Notes under the pieces: generated by a model
What the model was told of the DNA's origin: nothing
What the model saw: the letters and a program-made list of their open reading frames with translations, nothing else
Databases searched by the model: none
In this document: piece by piece, positions 17,561 to 26,458 of the stretch
Numbering within the stretch: position 1 is the stretch's first letter
Layout of the letters: each line of letters begins with the position of its first letter
Translations under genes and position numbers: made by a program
Source of the DNA: an uncultured Paracoccaceae bacterium
Lineage (GTDB): Bacteria > Pseudomonadota > Alphaproteobacteria > Rhodobacterales > Rhodobacteraceae
Assembly: GCA_947492825.1 (NCBI GenBank)
Contig: CANLNT010000001.1
Span: 2,604,001 to 2,668,000, forward strand
Direction: 5' to 3'
DNA length: 64,000 nucleotides

Positions 17561-19480
17561 TTACTGGAACGCGCCTGCGGCTTCCAGTTCGGCCGCCGCT
17601 TCTGAATCGTACCACCAGTTGTCAAGTGGCGACAGGCCAAGCGCCGGGACAGGTTCCTTATACCGGAACACATCGTAATAGGCGATAAAGTGCTTGTCGT
17701 TCTGCCACTGTGGGATCCAAAAACCTTCTGCCCGCAGAACCCGGTCCAACGCACGGGTCGCGGTTGTCAGCTCGTCAAGGGACTCAGCATCCACAATCAC
17801 GTCGATCAACCGATCCGACGCCTCCAATTTCAGCCGCATAGGGTTGCGCGAACTGTCATCAGCGGCGGCGCTTCCGAAGAATTGCGCCAATTGCTGGCCC
17901 GGCTCGTACCCCTGCCCAAGCGAGGCATTGACGATATCGAAATCGCCGGAGCGACGCCGTTCAATCCATTGCGACGGGTCAACACGATCCAGCTTTGCAT
18001 CGACCCCAAGTCGTTGCAGATTTTCAACGATCGGGTTGATGACCCGGTCAAACTGCGGCGAACGCTCAAGGAATGACAGCGTCAGACGCTTGCCATCCTT
18101 CACCCGCATCCCGTCATCCCCGATCACCCAACCAGCTTCGTCGAGAAGGGCGCTGGCGGCGCGCAGATTGCGGCGGTCAAGTGGGCGGTCAGTTGTGCTG
18201 GAAACCGGCGGTATCCGCGCCTCGTCTGTCAGGATCGAAGCATCCAAAAGCCCCTCGTCGACCAGCGGTTGCAAGATCGCAACCTCACCCTCACTCGGGG
18301 CACCGGTCGCCTTCAAGTCAGAGTTGTCCCAAAACGACTCGGGCCGCGCATATAGCCCATAGAACAAACTGTCGTTCATCCATTCAAAGTTCACCATCAG
18401 TGCAATGGCGTCACGCACACGCGGGTCCTGCCAGGTCTCGCGATTTAGGTTAAACACAAAACCCTGACCCGACCCGATGGACCCGTCTGGCAGTTCCTCA
18501 ACTTTCACCCAACCATCATCAATGGCGGGAAAATCGTATCCGGTTGCCCACTGCTTTGAACTGTTCTCTGTACGGAAAGTGTAGGCCCCGGCCTTGAACC
18601 CTTCAAACGCGGCAGAGCTATCTGCAAAATATTCAACGCGGATCGTCTCGAAATTGTTGCGGCCCTGATTGATCGGCAGTTCTGCACCCCACCATTCGGG
18701 GTCATACCGATAAACGATCTGTCTTCCGATATCGACGCTGTCCAGGCGATAGGGACCCGTTGCCATAAACGGCGCGTCTGACGCTTCATCCAGACGGGTT
18801 TCAGTGCTTTCAAACCAATCCTTGGAGAATGCTGATGTCCCGCCAACCCACGACACCACGTCCCGGCGCGGCGCGCTTTCGGTGAAAGTGAACTTGATAC
18901 GGTGGCTGTCCAAGACCTCAACACTATCAATGAATTGCGAATAAACATTGCGATATTCAGTAATGCCCTGCTCAAGATAAAGCTCAAAGGTGAACTTGAT
19001 GTCTTCGGCATCCATCGTTGTGCCGTCCCAGAACTTCACATCGTCGCGCAGATTGAAAATCACCCAGTCCCGGCTTTCGGGGTATTCCAATGTCTCGCAA
19101 AGGTAGCAGTACGCGCCATAAGGGTCATCCAGCGTCGACGTCAGAATGCTTTCATAACCGATCGTGCTGAGCGCGGCAGGCGTCCCCTTGCGGGTCGACA
19201 GATTGAAGCTGTCAAAGGTGCCAAAACCCCACTGGCTGAACTCGCCGCCCTTAGGGGCATCCGGGTTCACATAGTCCAATACCGCATCAGGCCCGTACTT
19301 CAATTCGCCAAAGTTGGAATAGCCGTGGCTTTCGATCACTGTCTCGTGGCTGTCGGCAAAGGCTTGCCCGGCCCAGATGGCCGCGCCAATCAAGATTGCG
19401 GTCCCCGTCGTTATCAGTTTCAAAGGTACCGAAGGCTGGGCAGCTTTGGCTTTTGACACGCGGCGGGGGCGATCTGGCAT
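17561..19480 (-). CDS. yejA: Periplasmic peptide-binding protein YejA
   Basis: A 639-residue extracellular solute-binding protein (family 5, SBP_bac_5) for peptides. The signal region MPDRPRRVSKAKAA precedes a hydrophobic helix ending QAFADS. Mature features include HGYSNFGELKYGPD and DYVNPDAPKGGEFS, typical of YejA, and the DPxxW-type region WGAELPINQGRNNFE. I chose the ATG at 19480 because GGAGA lies at the right distance; two upstream ATGs lack such a site. It is the first gene of yejABEF. The family imports peptides, including microcin C-like compounds. Confidence 0.92.
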   Translation of the reverse strand: MPDRPRRVSKAKAAQPSVPLKLITTGTAILIGAAIWAGQAFADSHETVIESHGYSNFGELKYGPDAVLDYVNPDAPKGGEFSQWGFGTFDSFNLSTRKGTPAALSTIGYESILTSTLDDPYGAYCYLCETLEYPESRDWVIFNLRDDVKFWDGTTMDAEDIKFTFELYLEQGITEYRNVYSQFIDSVEVLDSHRIKFTFTESAPRRDVVSWVGGTSAFSKDWFESTETRLDEASDAPFMATGPYRLDSVDIGRQIVYRYDPEWWGAELPINQGRNNFETIRVEYFADSSAAFEGFKAGAYTFRTENSSKQWATGYDFPAIDDGWVKVEELPDGSIGSGQGFVFNLNRETWQDPRVRDAIALMVNFEWMNDSLFYGLYARPESFWDNSDLKATGAPSEGEVAILQPLVDEGLLDASILTDEARIPPVSSTTDRPLDRRNLRAASALLDEAGWVIGDDGMRVKDGKRLTLSFLERSPQFDRVINPIVENLQRLGVDAKLDRVDPSQWIERRRSGDFDIVNASLGQGYEPGQQLAQFFGSAAADDSSRNPMRLKLEASDRLIDVIVDAESLDELTTATRALDRVLRAEGFWIPQWQNDKHFIAYYDVFRYKEPVPALGLSPLDNWWYDSEAAAELEAAGAFQ

Positions 19481-19604
19481 CTTGTTCTCCATTCGTCGTT
19501 TGTGGCGTTCTACCACATGTGTAGCTAAAGCCGGGTTTGGCAAACATTCAAGTTGAGAATGTGTGAACAGCCCGTGAACCAACCGTGCGTTGCCCCCTCA
19601 ATCA

Positions 19605-19630
19605 CGAAAAAAGCCGCCCATCGGGCGGCT
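19605..19630 (-). terminator. Rho-independent terminator of the cytochrome c gene
   Basis: Perfect 8-bp arms AGCCGCCC (19612-19619) and GGGCGGCT (19623-19630) with a 3-nt loop. On the minus strand the stem is followed by a run of T. It lies 25 bp after the cytochrome c stop. Confidence 0.85.
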
Positions 19631-19654
19631 CAATTCGTTTGATCGTCTGGCGAT

Positions 19655-20176
19655 TTAGTCGTCCAGGCTGTCCAGATAGGCGATCAGGTCAGCGCGATCT
19701 TCGATCTTGCGCATCCCGTTGTAGCCCATTGCGGTGCCAGGTGCGTAACCCTTGGGGTTTTCAAGGAACGCGTTCAGGTTCTCGGCCGTCCAGGTTTCGG
19801 CCACGGCGACAAGTGCGCCGGAATAGTTGAAGTCGTCATAGAACGCGACTTGGCGGTCAACCACACCGTAAAGGGCGGGGCCTGTGCCGTGCTTGCCGGG
19901 TTCCAGCGCATGGCAGGACTGACAGTTGCGCCACAACCCTTCGCCATCCTCGGCAGAGGCAGAGGCCATGACTTCGGCAAAATCAATCTCTTCGACCACT
20001 TCTTCGGTCTCATCCGCACCGGCCACCTCGATCAGGTAACCCTGTGCGTGGTCCTCACCATGATGCCCTCCACCACCGTGATAGATGATCTCGGCAGCCC
20101 AGCCACCCAGCAGAAACACCAAAAGCGCGCCACAAAAGCCACCCAGTGCCTTGGTCATCGTCATTGTGTCGAACAT
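19655..20176 (-). CDS. Membrane-anchored cytochrome c (CycM/c552 type)
   Basis: A 173-residue cytochrome with one N-terminal membrane anchor (MTKALGGFCGALLVFLLGGW). A Glu-rich flexible linker precedes a class I cytochrome domain with haem motif NCQSCHAL. The axial Met is probably in GTAMGYNGMRKI near the C-terminus, which ends LIAYLDSL. It probably carries electrons from the bc1 complex to terminal oxidases, as CycM/cyt cy does. Start 20176 is preferred because GGA lies 7 nt upstream; 20188 is possible. An efficient terminator follows. Confidence 0.88.
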   Translation of the reverse strand: MFDTMTMTKALGGFCGALLVFLLGGWAAEIIYHGGGGHHGEDHAQGYLIEVAGADETEEVVEEIDFAEVMASASAEDGEGLWRNCQSCHALEPGKHGTGPALYGVVDRQVAFYDDFNYSGALVAVAETWTAENLNAFLENPKGYAPGTAMGYNGMRKIEDRADLIAYLDSLDD

Positions 20177-20304
20177 GTCGCGATCCATTCCGTTCGTCTT
20201 GTTTGGCGCTATGTATCCGTTTCCCTGTCCCAAGTGCAAGCTATAGTGCCGCGACGAATTCGTCCTTTTTGTGTGTCCAATCAGTTAACGGAGGCAGCGC
20301 TGCC

Positions 20305-21147
20305 ATGACTGCTCGAATTGCCTTTCAGGGAGAGTTGGGCGCATACGGCCATCAGGCCTGTGTCGAAGCACGCCCTAACCATGACCCGTTGCCCTGTCCA
20401 ACGTTTGAAGCGGCAATCGAAGCTGTGCGCAAAGGCGATGCAGACCTGGGCATGATAGCCGTTGAAAATTCGACATATGGCCGCGTTGCGGACGTGCATT
20501 CACTGCTGCCTGACAGCGGGCTGCACATCGTGGACGAGGCTTTCGTGCGTGTGCATATCAACCTTCTGGCGCGTCCCGGCGCACAATTGGCGCAAATCGA
20601 CCGCGCCTTGGGGCATGTGGTGATTCTTCCGCAATGCGCGGGGTTCCTGCGCGAACACGGGATCACCGGGCAGACCAGTTCCGACAATGCCAAGGCCGCG
20701 CGCGATGTGTCCGAAGGCGATGACGTGACCATCGGCGCGCTCGCCTCCGAACTGGCCGCCGATATCTACGGGCTAAACATCGTGGCCCGCCATATCGAGG
20801 ATCACGACCGCAACACCACCCGCTTTCTGGTGATGAGCCGCGAGCCCGATTACAAGAAACGCGGCAAACACGGGATGATGACCAGCTTTGTCTTCCGTGT
20901 CCGCAACATCCCCGCCGCGCTCTATAAGGCGATGGGTGGCTTTGCGACCAATGGCGTGAACATGACCAAGCTCGAAAGCTATATGGTCGGCGGCAACTTC
21001 AACGCCACGCAATTCTACGCGGAAATCGAGGGTCACCCCGATGACCGCAATGTCGCACTGGCGCTGGAAGAACTCGACTATTTCACCGACCACATCAAAC
21101 TGATGGGCGTCTATCCCACCGCACCACGGCGGCACGAGCGCGGTTAG
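20305..21147 (+). CDS. pheA: Prephenate dehydratase
   Basis: A 280-residue monofunctional enzyme making phenylpyruvate from prephenate in phenylalanine synthesis. The dehydratase domain (residues 1-180) has IAFQGELGAYGHQA, MIAVENSTYGRV and the catalytic region HDRNTTRFLVM. The ACT regulatory domain (about 195-275) contains SFVFRVRNIPAALYKAMGGF and LESYMVGGNFNATQFY. No chorismate mutase domain is present, which is normal for alphaproteobacteria. The start ATG follows GGAGG. Confidence 0.94.
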   Translation: MTARIAFQGELGAYGHQACVEARPNHDPLPCPTFEAAIEAVRKGDADLGMIAVENSTYGRVADVHSLLPDSGLHIVDEAFVRVHINLLARPGAQLAQIDRALGHVVILPQCAGFLREHGITGQTSSDNAKAARDVSEGDDVTIGALASELAADIYGLNIVARHIEDHDRNTTRFLVMSREPDYKKRGKHGMMTSFVFRVRNIPAALYKAMGGFATNGVNMTKLESYMVGGNFNATQFYAEIEGHPDDRNVALALEELDYFTDHIKLMGVYPTAPRRHERG

Positions 21148-21524
21148 TCTTCGTCCAGCACCTTGCGGGCCACGCGAAAGCACTCCAGCGCCTGCGGCAC
21201 GCCGCAGTAGATGCCAACGACGTGAATGATCGCGCGGATTTCTTCGCGCGACACACCGTTGTTGATCGCCCCCCGGCAATGGATTTCCCATTCGTGCATC
21301 TTGCCCAGCGCGCCGATCATCGACAGGTTCATCATGCTGCGGGTCTTGGCGTCGATCACATCGTCGCCCCAGCCAAAGCCCCAGCACCAGGCGGTCATCG
21401 CCTCTTGAAAAGGCCGGGTGAAATCGTCTGCGGCGGCAAGGTTCTTTTCGACATATTCCGCCCCCAACGTCGCCTTGCGCTGTTCCAGCCCCTTGAGAAA
21501 CAGGTCTTCGTCAAATGTGCTCAT
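21144..21524 (-). CDS. Carboxymuconolactone decarboxylase family protein (PcaC/AhpD-like)
   Basis: A 126-residue all-helical protein with the CMD core: LSMIGALGKMHEWEIHCRGAINNGVSREE and HVVGIYCGVPQALECFRVA. It resembles PcaC of the protocatechuate pathway more than AhpD, since there is no CxxC peroxidatic pair. No other pca genes are nearby, so the substrate is open. It is downstream of the GFA-family gene on the same strand (55-bp gap), and AAAGGA precedes the start; it may be the last gene of that operon. It overlaps the prephenate dehydratase stop. Confidence 0.85.
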   Translation of the reverse strand: MSTFDEDLFLKGLEQRKATLGAEYVEKNLAAADDFTRPFQEAMTAWCWGFGWGDDVIDAKTRSMMNLSMIGALGKMHEWEIHCRGAINNGVSREEIRAIIHVVGIYCGVPQALECFRVARKVLDED

Positions 21525-21579
21525 GTCATTCCTTTTCGTGGCTTACGTGTCTGCCGTAGCTGCGCCACGCTGACGCGGT

Positions 21580-21996
21580 CTAGGGCAGCGGATCGGCGTT
21601 CTCGGCAGACGCCGCATATCGCGGCAGGCTATCGGTGATGCGGACCCATGGGAGGGCCTCGGCAAAGTGATAGTGCGCCTGCGGTTGAAACGCGGCGGGG
21701 TCGTCCAGTGTGGCGGCATAAAGGTGGGTCTCATCGGGCCAGCCAACATACTGATAAGTAATCTGCGCGCCGCACTCTGGGCAATGCTGCCGCCGCACCT
21801 GCCCGCCTGATGACCGGCGTTCGGCAAGCCGGCCAATTATCTGACACGTGGCACGCGGCACACCGAAAAAGCTGGTAAAGGGTGAAGACGTGGCGCGGCG
21901 ACAGCTGTCACAATGGCAGTGACCGGCCCATAGCACCGGCCCCGGTGAGGTCCACCGCACTTGCCCGCAGGCGCAACGCCCTGTCAAATCAGCCAT
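21580..21996 (-). CDS. GFA-family (glutathione-dependent formaldehyde-activating-like) protein
   Basis: A 138-residue zinc protein of the GFA/CENP-V fold. Metal-binding cysteines are visible: CACG near the N-terminus, CHCDSC at about residue 28 and CPECG at about 75, followed by TYLYVG-like ITYQYVGWPDE. The start overlaps the end of the Rieske oxygenase gene by 8 bp, so the two are translationally coupled. Rieske N-demethylases release formaldehyde, so a formaldehyde-handling role is attractive, but many GFA-fold proteins have no proven activity of that kind. Confidence 0.85.
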   Translation of the reverse strand: MADLTGRCACGQVRWTSPGPVLWAGHCHCDSCRRATSSPFTSFFGVPRATCQIIGRLAERRSSGGQVRRQHCPECGAQITYQYVGWPDETHLYAATLDDPAAFQPQAHYHFAEALPWVRITDSLPRYAASAENADPLP

Positions 21997-23068
21997 CAAT
22001 ACCCTCGCGCATCCAGCGCTGCAGATGCATGACCGGATGTTCAGAATTCACGCCGCCTTTGGGGTCCACCACCAGCGGGCCGGGGCGATAGCCGCGCGAC
22101 TGCAGTCCGCGTTGCACCGATTCCACCAGATGAATGTCCTCTGCAACCGTCGTCGCGCGGTCCTGCTGCGCCAATTGGCGCACGGTGGCATCCTCGGCCC
22201 CATCGACCGCATACCACCCGCGCCAGACAACCACCCGCCCCGCGCCATCGGGTCGCCAGTGATACGTGTTCAGAACATTGCCGGGATAGACCTGAAAGCT
22301 GAACATCGGCCAAAGGAACCAACTGGAATATTCATGTGCATGGGCAAAGCCAGAGTTGATGTCATAAGTCATCTGATCCAGCGCCTGACATTCCGTGGTG
22401 TGGCGCAGGCACATGCCCTGTGGCTGAATGTCATAGGTTTCAGGCTTGACCACGCCCTTGGCAAAGGTCGGGTGGTTCAGGCTGCAATGATAGCATTCCG
22501 AATAATTCTCGACCGAGACTTTCCAGTTGCAGGCCTCTGGCACGTCAACCCATTCAAGCGGGCGCAGGCTGGCCCAATGCGGCACCCAGTCTTCCAATTC
22601 CGCGCGCACGCGCGGGAACCAATCCTCCATCGGGGCCGCGTCGGGATCAAGGTTCACAAAGACAAAGCCCAGCAACTCTTCGGTGCGCACTTCTGTCAGG
22701 CAAACGCTGGATGTGTCGAACCCCTCAACAGCGTTGAGGTTCGGCCCCGACCGCAACTGCCCTGTCAGCTCGTAGGTCCAGGCGTGATAGGGGCAAACCA
22801 CGACCCGTGTGGTGCCCGTGCCCTGCACCAACTGATGCGCGCGGTGCTGGCAGACGTTGTAAAAGACGCGGATCTTGTCGTCCTGTCCGCGAACCGCGAA
22901 CAAGCTCTCACCCGCGATTTCAAAAGTGGCATAGGCCCCCGGCTCTGCCAGATCAGAGGCATGGCAGCCGAACTGCCATGTCCGCGCCAACAGACCCGCC
23001 TGCTCTGCGGCAAAAACATCCGGGTCGGTGTAATACCGCGCCGCGAGCGTTCTGACCGGTTCACCCAT
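21989..23068 (-). CDS. Rieske non-haem iron oxygenase, alpha subunit (probable quaternary-amine demethylase)
   Basis: A 359-residue ring-hydroxylating-type oxygenase. The Rieske cluster ligands are in CQHRAHQL and CPYHAWTYEL (C-x-H, C-x2-H) at about residues 72-95. The mononuclear iron site lies around ENYSECYHCSLNHPTF at about 192. This NYxECYHC form is shared with choline monooxygenase, glycine-betaine and proline-betaine demethylases rather than with naphthalene-type dioxygenases. The start overlaps the stop of the upstream rpiR-type gene by 8 bp. No reductase partner is adjacent. Substrate inferred: a betaine. Confidence 0.88.
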   Translation of the reverse strand: MGEPVRTLAARYYTDPDVFAAEQAGLLARTWQFGCHASDLAEPGAYATFEIAGESLFAVRGQDDKIRVFYNVCQHRAHQLVQGTGTTRVVVCPYHAWTYELTGQLRSGPNLNAVEGFDTSSVCLTEVRTEELLGFVFVNLDPDAAPMEDWFPRVRAELEDWVPHWASLRPLEWVDVPEACNWKVSVENYSECYHCSLNHPTFAKGVVKPETYDIQPQGMCLRHTTECQALDQMTYDINSGFAHAHEYSSWFLWPMFSFQVYPGNVLNTYHWRPDGAGRVVVWRGWYAVDGAEDATVRQLAQQDRATTVAEDIHLVESVQRGLQSRGYRPGPLVVDPKGGVNSEHPVMHLQRWMREGIDG

Positions 23069-23951
23069 CCAGACCCTCATCATAGATGCCAAAGGCGTGG
23101 CGGCGCGCGTGAAACTTGGCAACGCGCCCGGCAATCTCGTCACTCGCCACGGCGATCACGAAGGACAACAGCGTCTCAAGCATGGCAATTGTGCTGACCG
23201 ACGATGGAAAGAACTGCGGCGTGTCGGCTGGCACGACAAAGCCGTGCGTGGCATTGCGGATGATCGGGCTTGCGGGACTGTCCGACAGGCCAATGACCGT
23301 CACGCCCTGTTCGTTTGCAATGCGCACCGCCTCGACCACTTCGCTGCGATAGGGCTTACAGGTAATCGCGATCAGCACATCCTGATCGTCTGCCCAGGCC
23401 AGATCATCAATCGGTGTAGACCCCGCGCGCGGTATGGCGTGAAACTGCGTCATTCCGGTCGAGGCAAGGTAGGTAAAGTTGCGCGCATTGGCGTTATTCA
23501 CGCCGACACCAAGCGTAAAGACATGGCGCGCGGCCCAGATCGCCTCGGCCGCTGCCTGCAGGTCATCGGCGGTGACGGCGGCAAAGCTGTCTTCGATATT
23601 GCGCAGCGCGGATTGGACCATATCAGCATAAAGCCCGCCCAGATCGCCCGATTTGCGAATGTCCTGCAACCAGCGCACACGGTCCGGGAAATCGGCATTG
23701 CCCGCGCGGATCGCGGCGCGAAACGGTTCGCGGAAATCCTCGTAGCCTTCAAACCCCACCTGCCGTGCCATGCGCACCACCGTGTTGGGTTTCACCTTTG
23801 CCGCCTGCGCAATCTCGCGCACGGTCGATACGCCGACGTCGCGCGGGTTTTCCAACACGTAAGTCGCGGCCTTGCGCGCTTCTGGCGTCAGGGCGGGCAA
23901 TTCGCCCGCGAGCCGTTCAAGGATTGTCGATGATACATCTGTGCCATTCAT
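23061..23951 (-). CDS. MurR/RpiR-family transcriptional regulator of the catabolic cluster
   Basis: A 296-residue regulator. The N-terminal HTH_6 domain (about residues 5-80) contains STVREIAQAAKVKPNTVVRMARQVGFEGYEDFRE. The C-terminal SIS domain (about 110-285) contains FTLGVGVNNANARNFTYLASTGM and VLIAITCKPYRSEVVEAVRIANEQG. SIS domains usually bind phosphosugars, but RpiR proteins also control amino-acid and betaine genes in roseobacters. It is divergent from the DMGDH-like gene (62 bp) and co-transcribed with the Rieske oxygenase. Repeated dyads flank its start codon. Confidence 0.92.
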   Translation of the reverse strand: MNGTDVSSTILERLAGELPALTPEARKAATYVLENPRDVGVSTVREIAQAAKVKPNTVVRMARQVGFEGYEDFREPFRAAIRAGNADFPDRVRWLQDIRKSGDLGGLYADMVQSALRNIEDSFAAVTADDLQAAAEAIWAARHVFTLGVGVNNANARNFTYLASTGMTQFHAIPRAGSTPIDDLAWADDQDVLIAITCKPYRSEVVEAVRIANEQGVTVIGLSDSPASPIIRNATHGFVVPADTPQFFPSSVSTIAMLETLLSFVIAVASDEIAGRVAKFHARRHAFGIYDEGLDG

Positions 23952-23976
23952 GATTGACGATGGTATATCTGTCCAA
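23923..23976. promoter_or_regulatory. Two near-identical dyad repeats at the RpiR gene start, candidate operator
   Basis: Direct repeats of about 24 bp are offset by exactly 30 bp: ATTGTCGATGATACATCTGT at 23923 and ATTGACGATGGTATATCTGT at 23953. Each contains a short dyad GATGRTAYATC. The right copy lies in the 62-bp divergent promoter region and the left copy spans the first codons of the regulator. The spacing is close to three helical turns. An autoregulatory operator is the simplest reading. Confidence 0.5.
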
Positions 23977-24013
23977 TTAGCCTGTCGAGGACTTTCAGCA
24001 AAGGTGACGCATC

Positions 24014-26458
24014 GTGCAAGACTTTCCGACGCAGGCAAAGGTTGTGATCATCGGAGGCGGCGTGATGGGCTGCGGGCTGGCCTATCACCTGACCCGCGAA
24101 GGCTGGACCGATGTGGTCTTGCTGGAAAAGGCAGAGCTGACATCAGGCAGCACCTGGCATGCCGCAGGCCAGATCACCCATTCCACCAGCTCTTTCGGGT
24201 TGGGCAAATGCGTGGACTACAACATCGGGCTTTATGCAGGCGGGCTTGAGGCTGAGACAGGCCAGCCGGTGACATGGCACGGATGCGGGTCATTCCGGCT
24301 GGCCTACACACCGGATGAAATGGACTGGCTGCGCCACACGCTTTCGGTCGGCACTGCCTTGGGGTTCAACATTGAACTGGTCGGGCCAGACCGCGTGGCG
24401 GAACTGCATCCGTTCTATAACCTCGATGGCGTGCTGGGCGCATTGCACACGCCCGATGACGGCCACGTCGACCCTACCAACGTCACCATGGCGCTGGCCG
24501 CCGGTGCGCGGGCCAAGGGCGCGCGGATCGTCCGCCGTTGTCGCGCCACCAATGTCACCCAGACGCCGGGCGGCGAATGGCTGGTCGAGACCGAAAAGGG
24601 CACGATCCGCAGCGAACATGTGGTCAACGCAGGCGGCACCTACGCGCGGCAAATGGGCGAATGGTCGGGTCTGCAACTGCCGATGACCTCGATGACGCAC
24701 CATTATTTCGTCACCGAACCGGTGCCTGAATTTGCGGCTCTTGATACCGAACTCCCGGTCATCCGCGATGACCACAAGGTGTCCGGCTATATCCGCATGG
24801 AACAACAGCGCGGGTTGATCGGCATCTATGAAAAGGCCAACCCCAATTCGGTCTGGCACGATCATTGCCCGTGGGACTACGAAAACTGGCTCTTTGACGC
24901 CGACTACGACCGGGTCATGCCGTGGCTCGAAGAATCGTTGAACCGGATGCCGGTGCTGGCCGATCGTGGCATCACCCGCGAGGTACACGGCGCCATCAGC
25001 CACCCGCCCGACGGCAACCCGCTGATTGGCCCCGCACCGGGTGTGCGCAACTACTGGTGCTGCTGCGGCACCCAGATCGGCATCGGCTGGGGGCCGGGCC
25101 TGACCCGCGAACTGGCCCGCTGGATGGTGCATGGGTCTGCCGATATCGCGATGCGTGAATTTGATCCGCGCCGCTTTGGGGCCTATGCCACGCCCGATTG
25201 GCAAGTGGTCAAGGCCCGCGAGGATTATTGCCTGCGCCACGAAATCCCCTTTCCGCATTTTAACCGGCTGGCCGGGCGTCCGGTCAAACCCTCACCACTT
25301 TATGACATCCTGACCGCCAAGGGCGCGGTCCATGAAGAGGTCTACGGCTTTGAACGCGCCCGCTGGTTCGCGCGCGATGGTGTGCCACAGCACGACCACT
25401 ACGGGTTTCGTCGCAACGCCCTGCACGACCTTGTCGCGCAAGAGGTGCGTGCCGTGCGCGAACGTGTCGGCATCATGGATGTGACCGCCTTCACCAAGAT
25501 CCACGTCTCTGGCCCGGACGCCGCCACCACGCTTGACCGGTTGACCGCCAACCGCCTGCCGCGTGTGGGCCGCATCGGCCTGACCCACCTTCTGAACCGC
25601 CGTGGCCGGATCGAGGTTGAGGCGACAATCGCCCGGTTTGACGACGACAGCTTTTATCTGGTCTGCGCCGCCTTCTTTGAACAACGCATGCGCGATCACC
25701 TGACCCACAACGCAAACGGTGCGGACATCACCATCGACGTGCTCAGCGACAGCCACGCCGCACTCAGCCTCAATGGTCCTGCCGCGCGCGAGGTGTTGGC
25801 AGCCTGCACACCCACACCATTGGACAATACCAGCTTCCCCTGGATGAGCCTGCAAACCATCACCATCGCCAGTCACCCGGTCTGGGCCTTCCGCATGTCC
25901 TACGCGGGCGAATTGGGGTGGGAATTGCACATGCCCGCCGAGGCCTGTGTGGATGTCTATGACGCGCTGACTGCGGCGGGCTCTGCACACGGCATCACCG
26001 ACTACGGCAGCTTCGCGATGAACGTCATGCGCATGGAAAAGGGCTTCAAGGGCGCGGGTGAGCTGACAAACGAAGTCACACTAGCCGAGGCTGACGTGCT
26101 GCGCTTTGCCCGCACTGACAAGTCCTATCTGGGCCGCGACCTGACGTTGAACAGCGATTTGCCCTGGGTCTGCGCCTATCTTGCAATTGAACCCGACGGC
26201 GAGGTTGACGGCCACGGCGGCGAGGCGGTGCTGCTCGACGGCGCTCTTGTTGGCGCAACCTCCTCTGTTGCCTATGGTCACACGGTCGGCACGATCCTGG
26301 CCTTTGCTTACATTGCCCCGTCCGCTGCTGCCCCCGGCACGACGCTAACCGTGATGATCCACGGCACACCGCGCGCGGCCCGCGTCTTAGGTGAACCGGC
26401 CTATGATCCCCAATCCCTGCGCCCGCGAACGGACGCCATCAAGGAACCAGCAGAATGA
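24014..26458 (+). CDS. Dimethylglycine/sarcosine dehydrogenase-family flavoprotein with GcvT domain
   Basis: An 814-residue two-part enzyme. The N-terminal FAD oxidoreductase (DAO fold) begins VVIIGGGVMGCGLAYHL. ELTSGSTWHAAGQITH contains the His that carries covalent FAD in DMGDH. The C-terminal half (about residues 420-800) is aminomethyltransferase-like (GcvT/GCV_T_C): VGIMDVTAFTKIHVSGPDA and FRMSYAGELGWELHMP. Such enzymes oxidatively demethylate N-methyl amines and pass the C1 unit to tetrahydrofolate. The start is GTG at 24014, after AAAGGTG. It overlaps the next gene by 4 bp. The substrate is unproven. Confidence 0.9.
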   Translation: MQDFPTQAKVVIIGGGVMGCGLAYHLTREGWTDVVLLEKAELTSGSTWHAAGQITHSTSSFGLGKCVDYNIGLYAGGLEAETGQPVTWHGCGSFRLAYTPDEMDWLRHTLSVGTALGFNIELVGPDRVAELHPFYNLDGVLGALHTPDDGHVDPTNVTMALAAGARAKGARIVRRCRATNVTQTPGGEWLVETEKGTIRSEHVVNAGGTYARQMGEWSGLQLPMTSMTHHYFVTEPVPEFAALDTELPVIRDDHKVSGYIRMEQQRGLIGIYEKANPNSVWHDHCPWDYENWLFDADYDRVMPWLEESLNRMPVLADRGITREVHGAISHPPDGNPLIGPAPGVRNYWCCCGTQIGIGWGPGLTRELARWMVHGSADIAMREFDPRRFGAYATPDWQVVKAREDYCLRHEIPFPHFNRLAGRPVKPSPLYDILTAKGAVHEEVYGFERARWFARDGVPQHDHYGFRRNALHDLVAQEVRAVRERVGIMDVTAFTKIHVSGPDAATTLDRLTANRLPRVGRIGLTHLLNRRGRIEVEATIARFDDDSFYLVCAAFFEQRMRDHLTHNANGADITIDVLSDSHAALSLNGPAAREVLAACTPTPLDNTSFPWMSLQTITIASHPVWAFRMSYAGELGWELHMPAEACVDVYDALTAAGSAHGITDYGSFAMNVMRMEKGFKGAGELTNEVTLAEADVLRFARTDKSYLGRDLTLNSDLPWVCAYLAIEPDGEVDGHGGEAVLLDGALVGATSSVAYGHTVGTILAFAYIAPSAAAPGTTLTVMIHGTPRAARVLGEPAYDPQSLRPRTDAIKEPAE

